Shown here piece after piece: positions 42,684 to 51,497 of a stretch of 64,000 nt of DNA (its first letter is position 1; every line of letters starts with the position of its first letter). Origin of the DNA: Oleisolibacter albus (GTDB lineage: Bacteria; Pseudomonadota; Alphaproteobacteria; Azospirillales; Azospirillaceae); assembly GCF_003336875.1 (NCBI RefSeq), contig NZ_QGNJ01000004.1, positions 186,001-250,000 of the forward strand. Direction: 5' to 3'. Position numbers and translations under genes: made by a program. The notes beneath the pieces were generated by a model. It did not search any database. It saw only the letters and a list, made by a program, of their open reading frames with translations, and had not been told where the DNA came from.

Positions 42684-44648
42684 ATGCTGCGGAAGCAACC
42701 GCCACCCTCACCTGTTGTCCCCGGCATGCCCAGCACGACCACCCTCGGCCCGGCGGCCGGCCGCACCGACCCGTCCCAGCCCGCCACGCCCCATGGGCGT
42801 CTGGCGGCCATGACCATCGCCGCCATGGGCGTGGTCTATGGCGATATTGGCACCAGCCCGCTCTACTCCGTGCGCGAGGCCTTCGGGCATACGGGCCGGC
42901 TGGCGGTGACCGATTTCCATGTGCTGGGCATCCTGTCCCTGGTGTTCTGGGCCCTGATGCTGGTGGTCACGCTGAAATATGTGGTGCTGATCCTGCGGGC
43001 CGACCACAGGGGGGAGGGCGGGGTGCTGGCGCTGGCCACCCTGGCCCTGGCCGGCGGCGACGGCAGCGCCCGCCGCCGCGCCCTGATTACCGGGCTGGCC
43101 GTGATGGGGCTGGCCCTGTTCTATGGCGACGGGCTGATCACGCCGGCCATTTCCGTGCTGTCGGCGGTGGAGGGGCTGGGCGTGGTGGCGCCCACGCTGG
43201 CCCACTGGTCGCTGCCGCTGGCGGTGCTGGTGCTGACGGCCCTGTTCCTGGCCCAGAGCCGGGGCACCGGCAAGGTCGGGCGCATCTTCGGCCCGATCAT
43301 GGTGCTGTGGTTCCTGACCCTGGGCGTGCTGGGTCTGGCCGGCGTGGTGCAGGAACCGCGGGTGCTGCTGGCCGTCGATCCCCGCTATGCCCTGGCCTTC
43401 GCCGTGGAGGAGGGCTGGCTGCTGTTCCTGGTGCTGGGCACCGTGGTGCTGGCGGTGACGGGGGCGGAGGCGCTCTATGCCGACATGGGCCATTTCGGCC
43501 GCCGGCCCATCCGCATCGCCTGGTACGGGCTGGTGCTGCCGGGGCTGCTGCTGAACTATTTCGGCCAGGGGGCGCTGCTGCTGCGCGATCCGGCCGCCGC
43601 GGCCAATCCCTTCTATCTGCTGGCGCCGGAGGCGCTGCGCCTGCCGCTGGTGGTGCTGGCCACCTGCGCCACCATCATCGCCAGCCAGGCCGTGATCTCC
43701 GGCGTGTTCTCGCTGACAAGGCAGGCCATCCAGCTGGGCTTCCTGCCGCGCATGGCCATCCTGCACACCTCGGCCCACACGGTGGGGCAGGTCTATATCC
43801 CCCGCATCAACGCCCTGCTGCTGACCGGCGTGCTGGTGCTGGTGCTGGGCTTCGGCAGTTCCAGCGCCCTGGCCGCGGCCTATGGCATCTCCGTCACCGG
43901 GGCCATGGGCATCGACGCCATCCTGGCCCTGGTCGTCGCGGTCGGCCTGTGGCGCTGGGGCCGGGTGCGGGCGCTGCTGGTGTTCGGCGGGCTGTTCCTG
44001 GTGGACATGGCCTTCTTCGCCGCCAATGCCCTGAAGATCCCCCAGGGCGGCTGGTTTCCGCTGCTGGTGGCCGGGCTGGTCTATCTGACGGTGCTGACCT
44101 GGCGCCGGGGCCGCGGCGTGCTCTACCGCCGGCTCTACCAGGATGCGCTGCCCGTGTCGCTGTTCCTGGAGCGGGCCGACCGCACGCCGGTGCGGGTGGC
44201 GGGCACGGCGGTGTTCCTGACCGGCAATCTGGGCACGGTGCCCCATGCGCTGCTGCACAATCTCAAGCACAACAAGGTGCTGCACGAGCGCGTCATCCTC
44301 ATGACCCTCATCATGGAGGAGGTGCCGACGGTGGCGCCGGAGCAGCGCCTGCAGGTGGAGAAGCTGGGCAAGGGCTTCTTCTGCGTCACCGCCCGCTTCG
44401 GCTTCATGGACGAGCCGGATGTGCCGCGGGCGCTGGAGGCCTGCCGCGCCTACGGGCTGGCGGTCGATCTGGATGAAACCAGCTATTTCCTGGGGCGGGA
44501 GACGCTGGTGCCCAGCAGCCGGCCCGATCTGGCCCGCTGGCAGGAGGGGCTGTTCATCGCCCTGTCGGCCACGGCGCTGCCGGCGACACGCTTCTTCCGT
44601 CTGCCGCCGGGCCGGGTGGTGGAGCTGGGCACGCAGATCGAGATATAA
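42684..44648 (+). CDS. kup: Low-affinity potassium transporter Kup
   Basis: This is an about 654-residue K+ uptake permease (KUP/HAK/KT family), working as a K+/H+ symporter. It has 12 predicted helices. Signature stretches are AAMGVVYGDIGTSPLYSVRE, VVLILRADHRGEGGVLAL, GLALFYGDGLITPAISVLSAVEGL and VYIPRINALLL. A soluble C-terminal domain holds the conserved GNLGTVPHALLHNLKHNKVLHE. Start choice is uncertain among TTG 42660, ATG 42684 and ATG 42726; 42684 is used. Kup functions when K+ is sufficient or under acid stress in other bacteria. Confidence 0.93.
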   Translation: MLRKQPPPSPVVPGMPSTTTLGPAAGRTDPSQPATPHGRLAAMTIAAMGVVYGDIGTSPLYSVREAFGHTGRLAVTDFHVLGILSLVFWALMLVVTLKYVVLILRADHRGEGGVLALATLALAGGDGSARRRALITGLAVMGLALFYGDGLITPAISVLSAVEGLGVVAPTLAHWSLPLAVLVLTALFLAQSRGTGKVGRIFGPIMVLWFLTLGVLGLAGVVQEPRVLLAVDPRYALAFAVEEGWLLFLVLGTVVLAVTGAEALYADMGHFGRRPIRIAWYGLVLPGLLLNYFGQGALLLRDPAAAANPFYLLAPEALRLPLVVLATCATIIASQAVISGVFSLTRQAIQLGFLPRMAILHTSAHTVGQVYIPRINALLLTGVLVLVLGFGSSSALAAAYGISVTGAMGIDAILALVVAVGLWRWGRVRALLVFGGLFLVDMAFFAANALKIPQGGWFPLLVAGLVYLTVLTWRRGRGVLYRRLYQDALPVSLFLERADRTPVRVAGTAVFLTGNLGTVPHALLHNLKHNKVLHERVILMTLIMEEVPTVAPEQRLQVEKLGKGFFCVTARFGFMDEPDVPRALEACRAYGLAVDLDETSYFLGRETLVPSSRPDLARWQEGLFIALSATALPATRFFRLPPGRVVELGTQIEI

Positions 44649-44803
44649 TCCGGCGGCGGAACGAACGGGCGGGATAGATCGCCCGGAATGGCCGGGATAA
44701 ACCCTTCAGGCGAGATCTTGCCGCACTGCACACGGAATGTTACGTCAACAGTCAGAGGCCGGGTCACGGTCCGGCCAAGACAATGTTCCGGGAGAAACGA
44801 TCC

Positions 44804-46426
44804 ATGTGCGCTGCCATCGCCGACCATGACCTTGTGCGGACGCCGGCCAATTTCGTGCAGCTGACGCCGCTGTCCCTGCTGCGCCGCACCGTGGACGTGC
44901 ATCCGACCCGCACCGCCGTGCGCTACGGCGACATCACCCGCACCTATGCCGAGTTCGGGGACCGCTGTGTCCGTCTGGCCGCGGCCCTGGCCCGCGCCGG
45001 CATCGGCCGCGGCGATGTGGTGTCGATCCTGGCTCCCAACACCCCGGCGCATCTGGAGGCGCATTTCGGCGTGCCCATGGCTGGCGCCGTGCTGCATTCC
45101 ATCAATATCCGTCTGGACGCCGCCGCCATCGCCTTCCAGCTTCAGCACGGGAATTCCAAGCTGCTGCTGGTGGACGAGGAATTCGCGCCGCTGGTGCGCA
45201 AGGTGCTGCCGCTGCTGGATCGCCGGCTGCCGGTGGTGCACATCCCCGACCCCGCCGTGGCTGCCGATCCCATCGGCATGGCGGAGTACGAGGCCTTCAT
45301 CGCCCCGCCGGCCGGGGATTTCCAGCCGCTGGACCCGCTGGACGAATGGGACGCCATCGCCCTCAACTACACCTCGGGCACGACCGGCAATCCCAAGGGC
45401 GTGGTCTATCACCATCGCGGCGCCTATCTCAACGCCGTGGGCAACACCGTGGCCTGGTCCATGGGCGGGCATCCCGTCTATCTCTGGACCCTGCCGATGT
45501 TCCACTGCAACGGCTGGTGCTTCCCCTGGACCATCACGGCCCTGGCCGGCACCCATGTCTGCCTGCGCCGGGTTGAGGCCAAGGCGATATACGCAGCCCT
45601 GGTGGAGGACAAGGTCAGCCATTTCTGCGGCGCGCCCATCGTGCTGAACCTGCTGGCCAATGCCCCGGCCGAGATGAAGCAGGGCGTGGCGCCGGGGGTC
45701 AAGGTCATGACCGCCGGGGCCGCCCCGCCGGCCCCCGTCATCGCCGCCATGGAGGCGCTGGGGTTCAATGTCACCCATGTCTACGGCCTGACCGAGGTCT
45801 ATGGTCCCTGCGTGGTCTGCGACTGGAAGGGCGAGTGGGACGGGCTGCCGCTGGAGGAGCGGGCGCGGCTGAAGGCGCGCCAGGGCGTGCGCTACCACCT
45901 GCAGGAAGGGCTGGCGGTGCTGGACCCGGAGACCATGGCCCCCGTGCCTGCCGATGGTGCCAGCATCGGCGAGGTCATGATCCGCGGCAACATCACCATG
46001 AAGGGCTATCTGAAGAACCCCGCCGCCACGGAGGAAGCGTTCCAGGGCGGCTGGTTCCATTCCGGCGATCTGGCCGTGCGGCATCCCGACGGCTACATCG
46101 AGCTGAAGGACCGCTCCAAGGACATCATCATTTCCGGCGGGGAGAATATCAGCACCATCGAGGTGGAGAGCGTGCTCTACAGCCACCCCGCCGTGCTGGA
46201 GGCCGCGGTGGTGGCCCGCCCCGACCCGAAATGGGGGGAGACACCCTGCGCCTTCGTCACGCTGAAGCCCGGCGCCACCCTGACGGAGGAGGAACTGATC
46301 GCCTTCTGCCGGCAGAATCTGGCCCACTTCAAGGCCCCGCGCACGGTGGTGTTCAGCGAACTGCCCAAGACCTCCACCGGCAAGATCCAGAAGTTCGTCC
46401 TGCGCGACCGCGCCAAGGCGCTGTGA
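44804..46426 (+). CDS. Acyl-CoA synthetase (AMP-forming ligase)
   Basis: This is a 540-residue ANL-superfamily enzyme activating a carboxylic acid to its CoA thioester through acyl-AMP. Motifs are NYTSGTTGNPKGVVYHH (P-loop-like A3), HVYGLTEVYGP (A5), GWFHSGDLAVRHPDGYIELKDRSKDIIISGGENIS (A7-A8) and the C-terminal catalytic Lys in LPKTSTGKIQKFVLR. It resembles the medium-chain/methylmercaptopropionate ligase (DmdB-like) group, but the substrate is not determined. The ATG at 44804 has GGGAGAAA upstream and is preferred to the ATG at 44783. A strong terminator ends the unit. Confidence 0.9.
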   Translation: MCAAIADHDLVRTPANFVQLTPLSLLRRTVDVHPTRTAVRYGDITRTYAEFGDRCVRLAAALARAGIGRGDVVSILAPNTPAHLEAHFGVPMAGAVLHSINIRLDAAAIAFQLQHGNSKLLLVDEEFAPLVRKVLPLLDRRLPVVHIPDPAVAADPIGMAEYEAFIAPPAGDFQPLDPLDEWDAIALNYTSGTTGNPKGVVYHHRGAYLNAVGNTVAWSMGGHPVYLWTLPMFHCNGWCFPWTITALAGTHVCLRRVEAKAIYAALVEDKVSHFCGAPIVLNLLANAPAEMKQGVAPGVKVMTAGAAPPAPVIAAMEALGFNVTHVYGLTEVYGPCVVCDWKGEWDGLPLEERARLKARQGVRYHLQEGLAVLDPETMAPVPADGASIGEVMIRGNITMKGYLKNPAATEEAFQGGWFHSGDLAVRHPDGYIELKDRSKDIIISGGENISTIEVESVLYSHPAVLEAAVVARPDPKWGETPCAFVTLKPGATLTEEELIAFCRQNLAHFKAPRTVVFSELPKTSTGKIQKFVLRDRAKAL

Positions 46427-46592
46427 TCCCCCGTCCCCGTGTCGGCCGGCGGACAGTCCGGCCGGCACGGGCGGCCAAGCCCTTGATCGAAAGCGGGCTG
46501 CGGTGCCGGCACCGGCACCGCTTCCTGCCCGTCCTCATCGCGCCCGGTGCTCCAGGGCTGATATCGCTCTCCGGGGAAGGCCCCCCAAAGGA

Positions 46593-46627
46593 AAACGGCC
46601 CGTCCGGGGATGCCGGACGGGCCGTTT
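46593..46627 (+). terminator. Bidirectional terminator between the acyl-CoA synthetase and rplS
   Basis: AAACGGCCCGTCCGG-GGATG-CCGGACGGGCCGTTT forms a perfect 15-bp stem with T/A tails on both sides. It can stop both convergent transcripts. Confidence 0.9.
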
Positions 46628-46679
46628 GTCACTGCCTTCGGGCCGGGGCGGCCGCGCCGGGCGCGGGCCGCCTGTGGTC

Positions 46680-47069
46680 TCAGCCTTCGGACTTGTCGTT
46701 CATGCCGCGACCGGTGGTGCGCTCGGCGATACGGGCGCTCTTACCGCGGCGGCCGCGCAGATAGTACAGCTTGGCGCGACGGACATCGCCCTTGCGCAGC
46801 ACCTCGATGCTGTCCAGGCGCGGGCTGTACAGCGGGAACACGCGCTCCACGCCTTCGCCGTAGGAGATCTTGCGGACGGTGAAGGAGCTGTTCAGGCCGG
46901 CGTTCTTGCGGGCGATGCAGACGCCCTCATAGGCCTGGATACGCTCGCGGGTGCCTTCGACCACCTTCACGTTCACCTTCAGGGTGTCGCCCGGGGAGAA
47001 CTCCGGAATGGTCTTGCCTTCGGTCAGCTTGGCGACCTGTTCGGCCTCGATCTGCTGCAGCAGGTTCAT
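46680..47069 (-). CDS. rplS: 50S ribosomal protein L19
   Basis: This 129-residue ribosomal protein bridges the 30S and 50S subunits. It begins [32 protein letters not shown]. It also has [48 protein letters not shown] and the signature segment [18 protein letters not shown]. The start at 47069 has GAAGGA at 8 bases; an upstream ATG at 47078 is too close to that site. It is the last gene of the rpsP-rimM-trmD-rplS block, 5 bp after trmD. Confidence 0.97.
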   Translation of the reverse strand: MNLLQQIEAEQVAKLTEGKTIPEFSPGDTLKVNVKVVEGTRERIQAYEGVCIARKNAGLNSSFTVRKISYGEGVERVFPLYSPRLDSIEVLRKGDVRRAKLYYLRGRRGKSARIAERTTGRGMNDKSEG

Positions 47070-47074
47070 GGTAC

Positions 47075-47932
47075 TCATCCTTCGGTACGGCCGCCGCCAT
47101 CGTCCTGATGGTCGCCGGCTTTGGTTGGCGGTGCCGCGTCTCGGCGAGCGCGGCGTTGTTTCACCTTTGGGGCCGGACGGCTTTCCAGGTATCGGGACCA
47201 CAAATCGGGGCGACGCTCCGCCGTGATCCGTTCCGCCTGTTCGAGCCGCCAAGCCCGGACCTTCCCGTGATGGCCGGACAACAAGATCTCCGGCACCGGG
47301 CGCCCGTTCCAGACTGCGGGACGGGTGTACTGCGGGTACTCCAGGAGTCCCCGTTCAAAACTCTCCTCCCCGGCCGTCTCGGCATTGCCCATGACCCCCG
47401 GCAGCAGCCGGACCACGGCGTCGATCAGGCACAGGGCCGCCGGCTCACCGCCGGACAGCACGAAATCGCCCAGGGAAACCTCCTCCAGGCGATGCTCCTC
47501 CAGGACGCGCTCGTCAACCCCCTCAAAGCGGCCGCACAGCAATGTCACCGACCGTTCCCCGGCGAGTTCCCGCACCAGGGCCTGGTCCAGCACACGTCCG
47601 CGTGGGCTGAGGTAGATCAGACGTCCCCGCTCGATCCCCCGGTCCCGGTCCCGGGCTTCGGTGAAGCGCAGGGCCGCGTCCAGAATGTCCGGCCGCAGGA
47701 TCATGCCCGGGCCGCCGCCGAACGGGGTGTCGTCCACGGAGCGATGCTTATCGCGCGCGAAGGCGCGGATGTCCACCGATTCCAGACTCCAGCTGCCGTT
47801 TTCCAGCGCTTTGCCGGCCAGGCTGTGGCCCAGCGGACCCGGAAACATCTCCGGGAACAGCGTCAGCACGGTCACATGCCATGGCGGGGCCGCAGGCGGT
47901 GCCGGAGCCGGAGGAGGGGACTCCGTGTCCAT
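47075..47932 (-). CDS. trmD: tRNA (guanine37-N1)-methyltransferase
   Basis: TrmD methylates G37 of tRNAs reading CNN codons, which prevents frameshifts. This is a 285-residue SPOUT knot enzyme with [24 protein letters not shown] and [15 protein letters not shown]. The active-site loop [15 protein letters not shown] and [27 protein letters not shown] follow, with [16 protein letters not shown] and [12 protein letters not shown]. An N-terminal Pro-rich extension [18 protein letters not shown] is slightly unusual. It lies in the order rpsP-rimM-trmD-rplS with 4-bp and 5-bp gaps to its neighbours, so translation is coupled. Confidence 0.96.
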   Translation of the reverse strand: MDTESPPPAPAPPAAPPWHVTVLTLFPEMFPGPLGHSLAGKALENGSWSLESVDIRAFARDKHRSVDDTPFGGGPGMILRPDILDAALRFTEARDRDRGIERGRLIYLSPRGRVLDQALVRELAGERSVTLLCGRFEGVDERVLEEHRLEEVSLGDFVLSGGEPAALCLIDAVVRLLPGVMGNAETAGEESFERGLLEYPQYTRPAVWNGRPVPEILLSGHHGKVRAWRLEQAERITAERRPDLWSRYLESRPAPKVKQRRARRDAAPPTKAGDHQDDGGGRTEG

Positions 47933-47936
47933 GACC

Positions 47937-48569
47937 TCAGCGGTCCGCCGCTTCGTCGGCCGGGTCCGCCGCTGTTCCGGCCTCGCCGTCCGCCGTATCG
48001 GCATCGGGCTCGGCATCCAGCTTGCCGCCCATCTCCGCCAGCTCCTCCGGGTCCGGCTTGGCCGGGGTGAAGAGGTTAACCGGCGGGTCGACGACCACAT
48101 GGCCCGCCTTCGGCTGCACCACCGGCACGCAGGCCTTGGTGAAGGGCACGAACACGGTCTTGCCCGAGGCATGCAGGATTTCCAGCATGTCCCCGGCACC
48201 GAAATCATGGATGGCCTTGATGGTGCCGAAGGCCTCGCCGGACGGGGTGACGGTACCCAGGCCGATCAGGTCGGCATGGTAGAACTCGTCCTCGTCCGCC
48301 GTCTCCGGCAGGCGGTCACGCTCCACATAGAGCCGGGTGCCCTTCAGGGCCTCGGCCTGCTCGCGGGTGCGCACACCCTCGGCCTCGACCATGAAATGGT
48401 CCTTGCCCATGCCGGTCATGCGCACGCGGAAGCTGCGGCCGCCGGTCTCATCCGTCAGCGGCGCGTAGGCGAACACGGCCTCCGGATCGGCGGTGAAGCT
48501 TTTCAGCCGCACACGGCCGTGGACGCCATGGGCGCCGATGAACTGGGCGACACAGATACGCGAAGACAT
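47937..48569 (-). CDS. rimM: Ribosome maturation factor RimM
   Basis: This is a 210-residue 16S rRNA-processing factor of the 30S subunit. The N-terminal RimM domain carries [22 protein letters not shown], and the PRC-barrel half has [36 protein letters not shown]. The final about 45 residues are acidic and rich in Asp/Glu/Ala ([23 protein letters not shown]), an extension often seen in alphaproteobacteria. The start at 48569 is the one giving [10 protein letters not shown]. The gene precedes trmD by 4 bp. Confidence 0.93.
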   Translation of the reverse strand: MSSRICVAQFIGAHGVHGRVRLKSFTADPEAVFAYAPLTDETGGRSFRVRMTGMGKDHFMVEAEGVRTREQAEALKGTRLYVERDRLPETADEDEFYHADLIGLGTVTPSGEAFGTIKAIHDFGAGDMLEILHASGKTVFVPFTKACVPVVQPKAGHVVVDPPVNLFTPAKPDPEELAEMGGKLDAEPDADTADGEAGTAADPADEAADR

Positions 48570-48731
48570 GGGACGGCACTCGATACGCAAGGCACCCGAC
48601 ACGGGGCGGTCGGACGCAGGGAAACGGACACGCGCAGACGGATACGCGGCACGGGCGCTCCGGACGGGGTGTGGGGACGGGGCCGCAGCCCCATCCCCGT
48701 CCCGTCAAGACGCGCCAGGGTCAGCGGGGAC

Positions 48732-49082
48732 TCAGCCCTCGCCGCCGGCGGCCTGGGCGGCCAGCTTGGCGCGCTCCTGGGCCTTGGCCTTCGGCGCGGA
48801 CTTCTTCGGGGTCTGGCGGATGGCCGGGGCCGCCACCAGATTGGCCTTGGCCAGGAACTTCTCCACGCGGTCGGTCGGCAGGGCGCCCTTGGACAGCCAC
48901 TCCTTCACGCGCTCTTCCTTCAGGGTCACGCGCTCCGGATGCTCGGCCGGCAGCATCGGGTTGTAGGTGCCCACCTTCTCGATGAAGGAGCCGTCGCGCG
49001 GGGCGCGGCTGTCGGCGATGACGATGGCGTAGAACGGGCGCTTCTTGGCGCCGCCACGGGCGAGGCGGATCTTAACGGACAT
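48732..49082 (-). CDS. rpsP: 30S ribosomal protein S16
   Basis: This 116-residue ribosomal protein begins [43 protein letters not shown], the classic S16 signature. [25 protein letters not shown] follows, and the tail is basic and Ala-rich. It is separated from rimM by 162 bp, which may hold a secondary promoter. It lies 136 bp downstream of the GNAT gene that interrupts the usual ffh-rpsP linkage. Confidence 0.97.
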   Translation of the reverse strand: MSVKIRLARGGAKKRPFYAIVIADSRAPRDGSFIEKVGTYNPMLPAEHPERVTLKEERVKEWLSKGALPTDRVEKFLAKANLVAAPAIRQTPKKSAPKAKAQERAKLAAQAAGGEG

Positions 49083-49218
49083 GGGACTCAGTTCCTCTGT
49101 GAAGCAAATTCCGGATGATGATGGACCGCATGGGTCCCGTGTCCGTCCGGCGCGGATACGGGGGCGGCAGGGAAGACGGGGCGGCCGTGCGGCCGTGCCG
49201 GCGGGACGGGCGTGCGCA

Positions 49219-49767
49219 TCAGGCCGCCCCCCGCCGCTGCTGCCATTCATGGCTCAGCAGCCCATAGATCAGGGTGTCGTGATAGGTCCCGCCCAGCAGG
49301 AAATCGGCGCGGCGGGTGCCCTCGCGGGTGAATCCCAGACGCTCCAGCAGACGGGCGGAGCGGTCGTTGCGCGGGTCGAGATTGGCCTCGACCCGGTGCA
49401 TGTCCCAGGGACCGAAGGCGAAATCCAGGGCGGCGGTCACCGCCTCGGCGGCGAAGCCCTGGCCGCGCACCTGCGGCAGCAGGATATAGCCCAGCCAGAT
49501 CAGCCGGTCCTGGGCGCCGAACAGCGAGATCCAGCCCAGGCAGCGGCCGCCGTCGCGGGTCACGGCCCAGGTGCGGGCGGTGTCCTCGTCCTCCAGCACG
49601 CGCTGCAGCTTTTCCCGCGTCTCGTCCACATCCTTGTGCGGCAGGTGGGACCAGTAGCGCATGCTGTCCGGGTCGTTGAACACGGGGAACAGGTCGTCCG
49701 CGTCCGCCAGCGTCAGCGGGCGGAGCAGCAGCCTTTCCGTGGTCAGCGTGACGGCGTCGGGCGGCAT
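49219..49767 (-). CDS. GNAT-family N-acetyltransferase (RimJ/RimL-like)
   Basis: This is a 182-residue acetyltransferase. It begins [27 protein letters not shown], the RimJ/RimL N-terminal pattern. The CoA-binding segment is [23 protein letters not shown] (R-x-x-G-x-G/A) and [21 protein letters not shown] is the last motif. Relatives acetylate ribosomal-protein N-termini or small molecules; the substrate is not known. It starts 6 bp after the ffh stop, inside the ribosomal/SRP operon, so it is co-transcribed. That position makes a ribosome-linked role plausible but unproven. Confidence 0.88.
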   Translation of the reverse strand: MPPDAVTLTTERLLLRPLTLADADDLFPVFNDPDSMRYWSHLPHKDVDETREKLQRVLEDEDTARTWAVTRDGGRCLGWISLFGAQDRLIWLGYILLPQVRGQGFAAEAVTAALDFAFGPWDMHRVEANLDPRNDRSARLLERLGFTREGTRRADFLLGGTYHDTLIYGLLSHEWQQRRGAA

Positions 49768-49772
49768 GGCGG

Positions 49773-51131
49773 TCAGCGCATCCCCTTCGGCATCAGCGCC
49801 GACAGGCCCTGGCGCATCAGGCCCTTCTGTCCGAGCTTCTTCATCTTCTTCATCATCTCGGACATGTCCTGGTACTGCTTGATCAGGCGGTTGACGTCGG
49901 CGACCGTGGTGCCCGACCCCAGCGCGATGCGGCGCCGGCGCGAGGCGTTGAGGATGGCCGGGGTCTTCCGTTCCTTCTTGGTCATCGACTGGATGATGGC
50001 CTCCTGACGCTTCAGGATGCTCTCGTCGATGTTGGCGTTCTTCATCTGCTCCTTGATCTTGCCGACACCGGGCAGCAGGCCCAGCATGCCGCCCATGCCG
50101 CCCATCTTCTTGATCTGGCGCAGCTGGCTCAGCATGTCGTCCAGGTCGAAGCTGCCCTTCTCCATCTTGCGGGCCAGCTTCTCGGCCTCGTCCTTGTCGA
50201 TGGTCTCGGCCGCCTTCTCCACCAGGCTGACCACATCGCCCATGCCCAGGATGCGGCCGGCGATACGGTCGGGGTGGAAGGCTTCCAGCGCGTCCACCTT
50301 CTCGCCCACGCCCAGCAGCTTGATCGGCTTGCCGGTGACATGGCGCATGGACAGGGCCGCACCGCCCCGGGCATCGCCGTCGATGCGGGTCATGACGATG
50401 CCGGTGATGCCCACCTTCTCGTTGAAGTTGGTGGCCACCGTCACGGCGTCCTGGCCGGTCATGGCGTCCACCACCAGCAGGCTCTCGACCGGCCTGGTGG
50501 CGTCGCGGATGGCCACGACCTCGGCCATCAGCTCCTCGTCGATGGACAGGCGGCCGGCCGTGTCCAGCATGACCACGTCGAAGCCTTCCAGCCGGCCCGT
50601 CTCTATGGCGCGGCGGGCGATCTCCACCGGCGTCTGGCCGGGGATGATGGGCAGGCTGGCCACACCCACCTGGTCCGCCAGCACCTTCAGCTGCTCCTGC
50701 GCCGCGGGGCGGCGGGTGTCCAGCGAGGCCAGCAGGACCTTCTTCTTCTCGCGGGTCTTCAGCCGCAGGGCGATCTTGGCCGAGGTGGTGGTCTTGCCCG
50801 AGCCCTGCAGACCCAGCATCAGCACCGGCACCGGCGGCGTGGCGGTCAGGTTGATCGCCTCGCTGGTCTCGCCCAGCAGCTCGACCAGATGGTCGTGCAC
50901 GATCTTGATGACCATCTGGCCGGGATTGATGCCGCGCAGCACCTCCTGGCCGATGGCCTTCTCCTTGACGCCGGCAACGAAGGCCTTGACCGCCGGCAGG
51001 GCCACGTCGGCTTCCAGCAGCGCCACGCGCACCTCGCGCAGGGCCGCGTTGACATCGTCCTCCGTCAACGCCCCGCGCTTGCGCAGGCGGTCGAAGATAT
51101 CGCCAAGCCGACCCGTCAGACCCTCGAACAT
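49773..51131 (-). CDS. ffh: Signal recognition particle protein Ffh
   Basis: This is the 452-residue SRP GTPase that targets membrane proteins co-translationally with 4.5S RNA and FtsY. The N domain begins MFEGLTGRLGDIFDRLRKRGALTEDDVNAALREVRVALLEADV. The G domain has GLQGSGKTTTSAKIALRLK, DTAGRLSIDEELM, TRIDGDARGGAALS and LGVGEKVDALEAFHPDRIAGRILGMGD. The Met-rich M domain follows with GSGTTVADVNRLIKQYQDMSEMMKKMKKL. It is the first gene of a long operon running through GNAT to rplS, with a promoter candidate at 51275-51303. Confidence 0.97.
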   Translation of the reverse strand: MFEGLTGRLGDIFDRLRKRGALTEDDVNAALREVRVALLEADVALPAVKAFVAGVKEKAIGQEVLRGINPGQMVIKIVHDHLVELLGETSEAINLTATPPVPVLMLGLQGSGKTTTSAKIALRLKTREKKKVLLASLDTRRPAAQEQLKVLADQVGVASLPIIPGQTPVEIARRAIETGRLEGFDVVMLDTAGRLSIDEELMAEVVAIRDATRPVESLLVVDAMTGQDAVTVATNFNEKVGITGIVMTRIDGDARGGAALSMRHVTGKPIKLLGVGEKVDALEAFHPDRIAGRILGMGDVVSLVEKAAETIDKDEAEKLARKMEKGSFDLDDMLSQLRQIKKMGGMGGMLGLLPGVGKIKEQMKNANIDESILKRQEAIIQSMTKKERKTPAILNASRRRRIALGSGTTVADVNRLIKQYQDMSEMMKKMKKLGQKGLMRQGLSALMPKGMR

Positions 51132-51202
51132 ACCGTCGTCCTTCCGACCCCGTCCCCGTCCCGGTCCCGTCCTCTGCGGTTTGGATTTCCCAAACGCAAA
51201 AG

Positions 51203-51231
51203 CGCCAGTGCGCGACACTCGCGGACTGGCG
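51203..51231 (-). other. Leader hairpin upstream of ffh (attenuator-like)
   Basis: CGCCAGT-g-CGCG-acact-CGCG-g-ACTGGCG forms a symmetric 11-bp stem with one internal mismatch pair. Read toward ffh, it is followed by CTTTTGCGTTT. It lies in the predicted leader about 72 nt before the start codon. It could be a weak terminator or a translational control element. Confidence 0.45.
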
Positions 51232-51274
51232 TGGCACCGTGGTGCCGTGGGCTGGACCCATCAGGGTTACGGGG

Positions 51275-51303
51275 TAGATAGACGGGCCGCGGTCGGGAGT
51301 CAA
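51275..51303 (-). promoter_or_regulatory. Sigma-70-type promoter for the ffh operon
   Basis: On the minus strand TTGACT and TATCTA are separated by exactly 17 bp. The start point would be near 51268, giving a leader of about 137 nt. Confidence 0.55.
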
Positions 51304-51497
51304 CTGTGCCGGCGGGATGCGGCATGGCATCCGGCGCGGCCTGCCCTTTCGGTCAGGTCCCGGTGCGTCGCTGGACGCATCCGGTCCGCTCATGCATAAG
51401 GAGGGGAGGTAGCACTTTCGGGCATGGCATGCGGCCGTGTGCAATCGGGCGATTTTGCCGGGGCGGCCCGGGGTCACGGATGGCGGGAGTACCAGGA

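Noticed and set aside
44720-44760. Half of a LiuR/FadR-like site (TTACGTCAAC) upstream of the acyl-CoA synthetase
   Set aside because: Only one half is present and the second arm does not match, so it cannot be supported.
51398-51409. Very strong Shine-Dalgarno-like AAGGAGGGGAGG upstream of the pentapeptide gene
   Set aside because: The nearest ATGs are 14 and 19 bases away and the first opens only a short unlikely frame, so it was not called as a gene or as the pentapeptide start.
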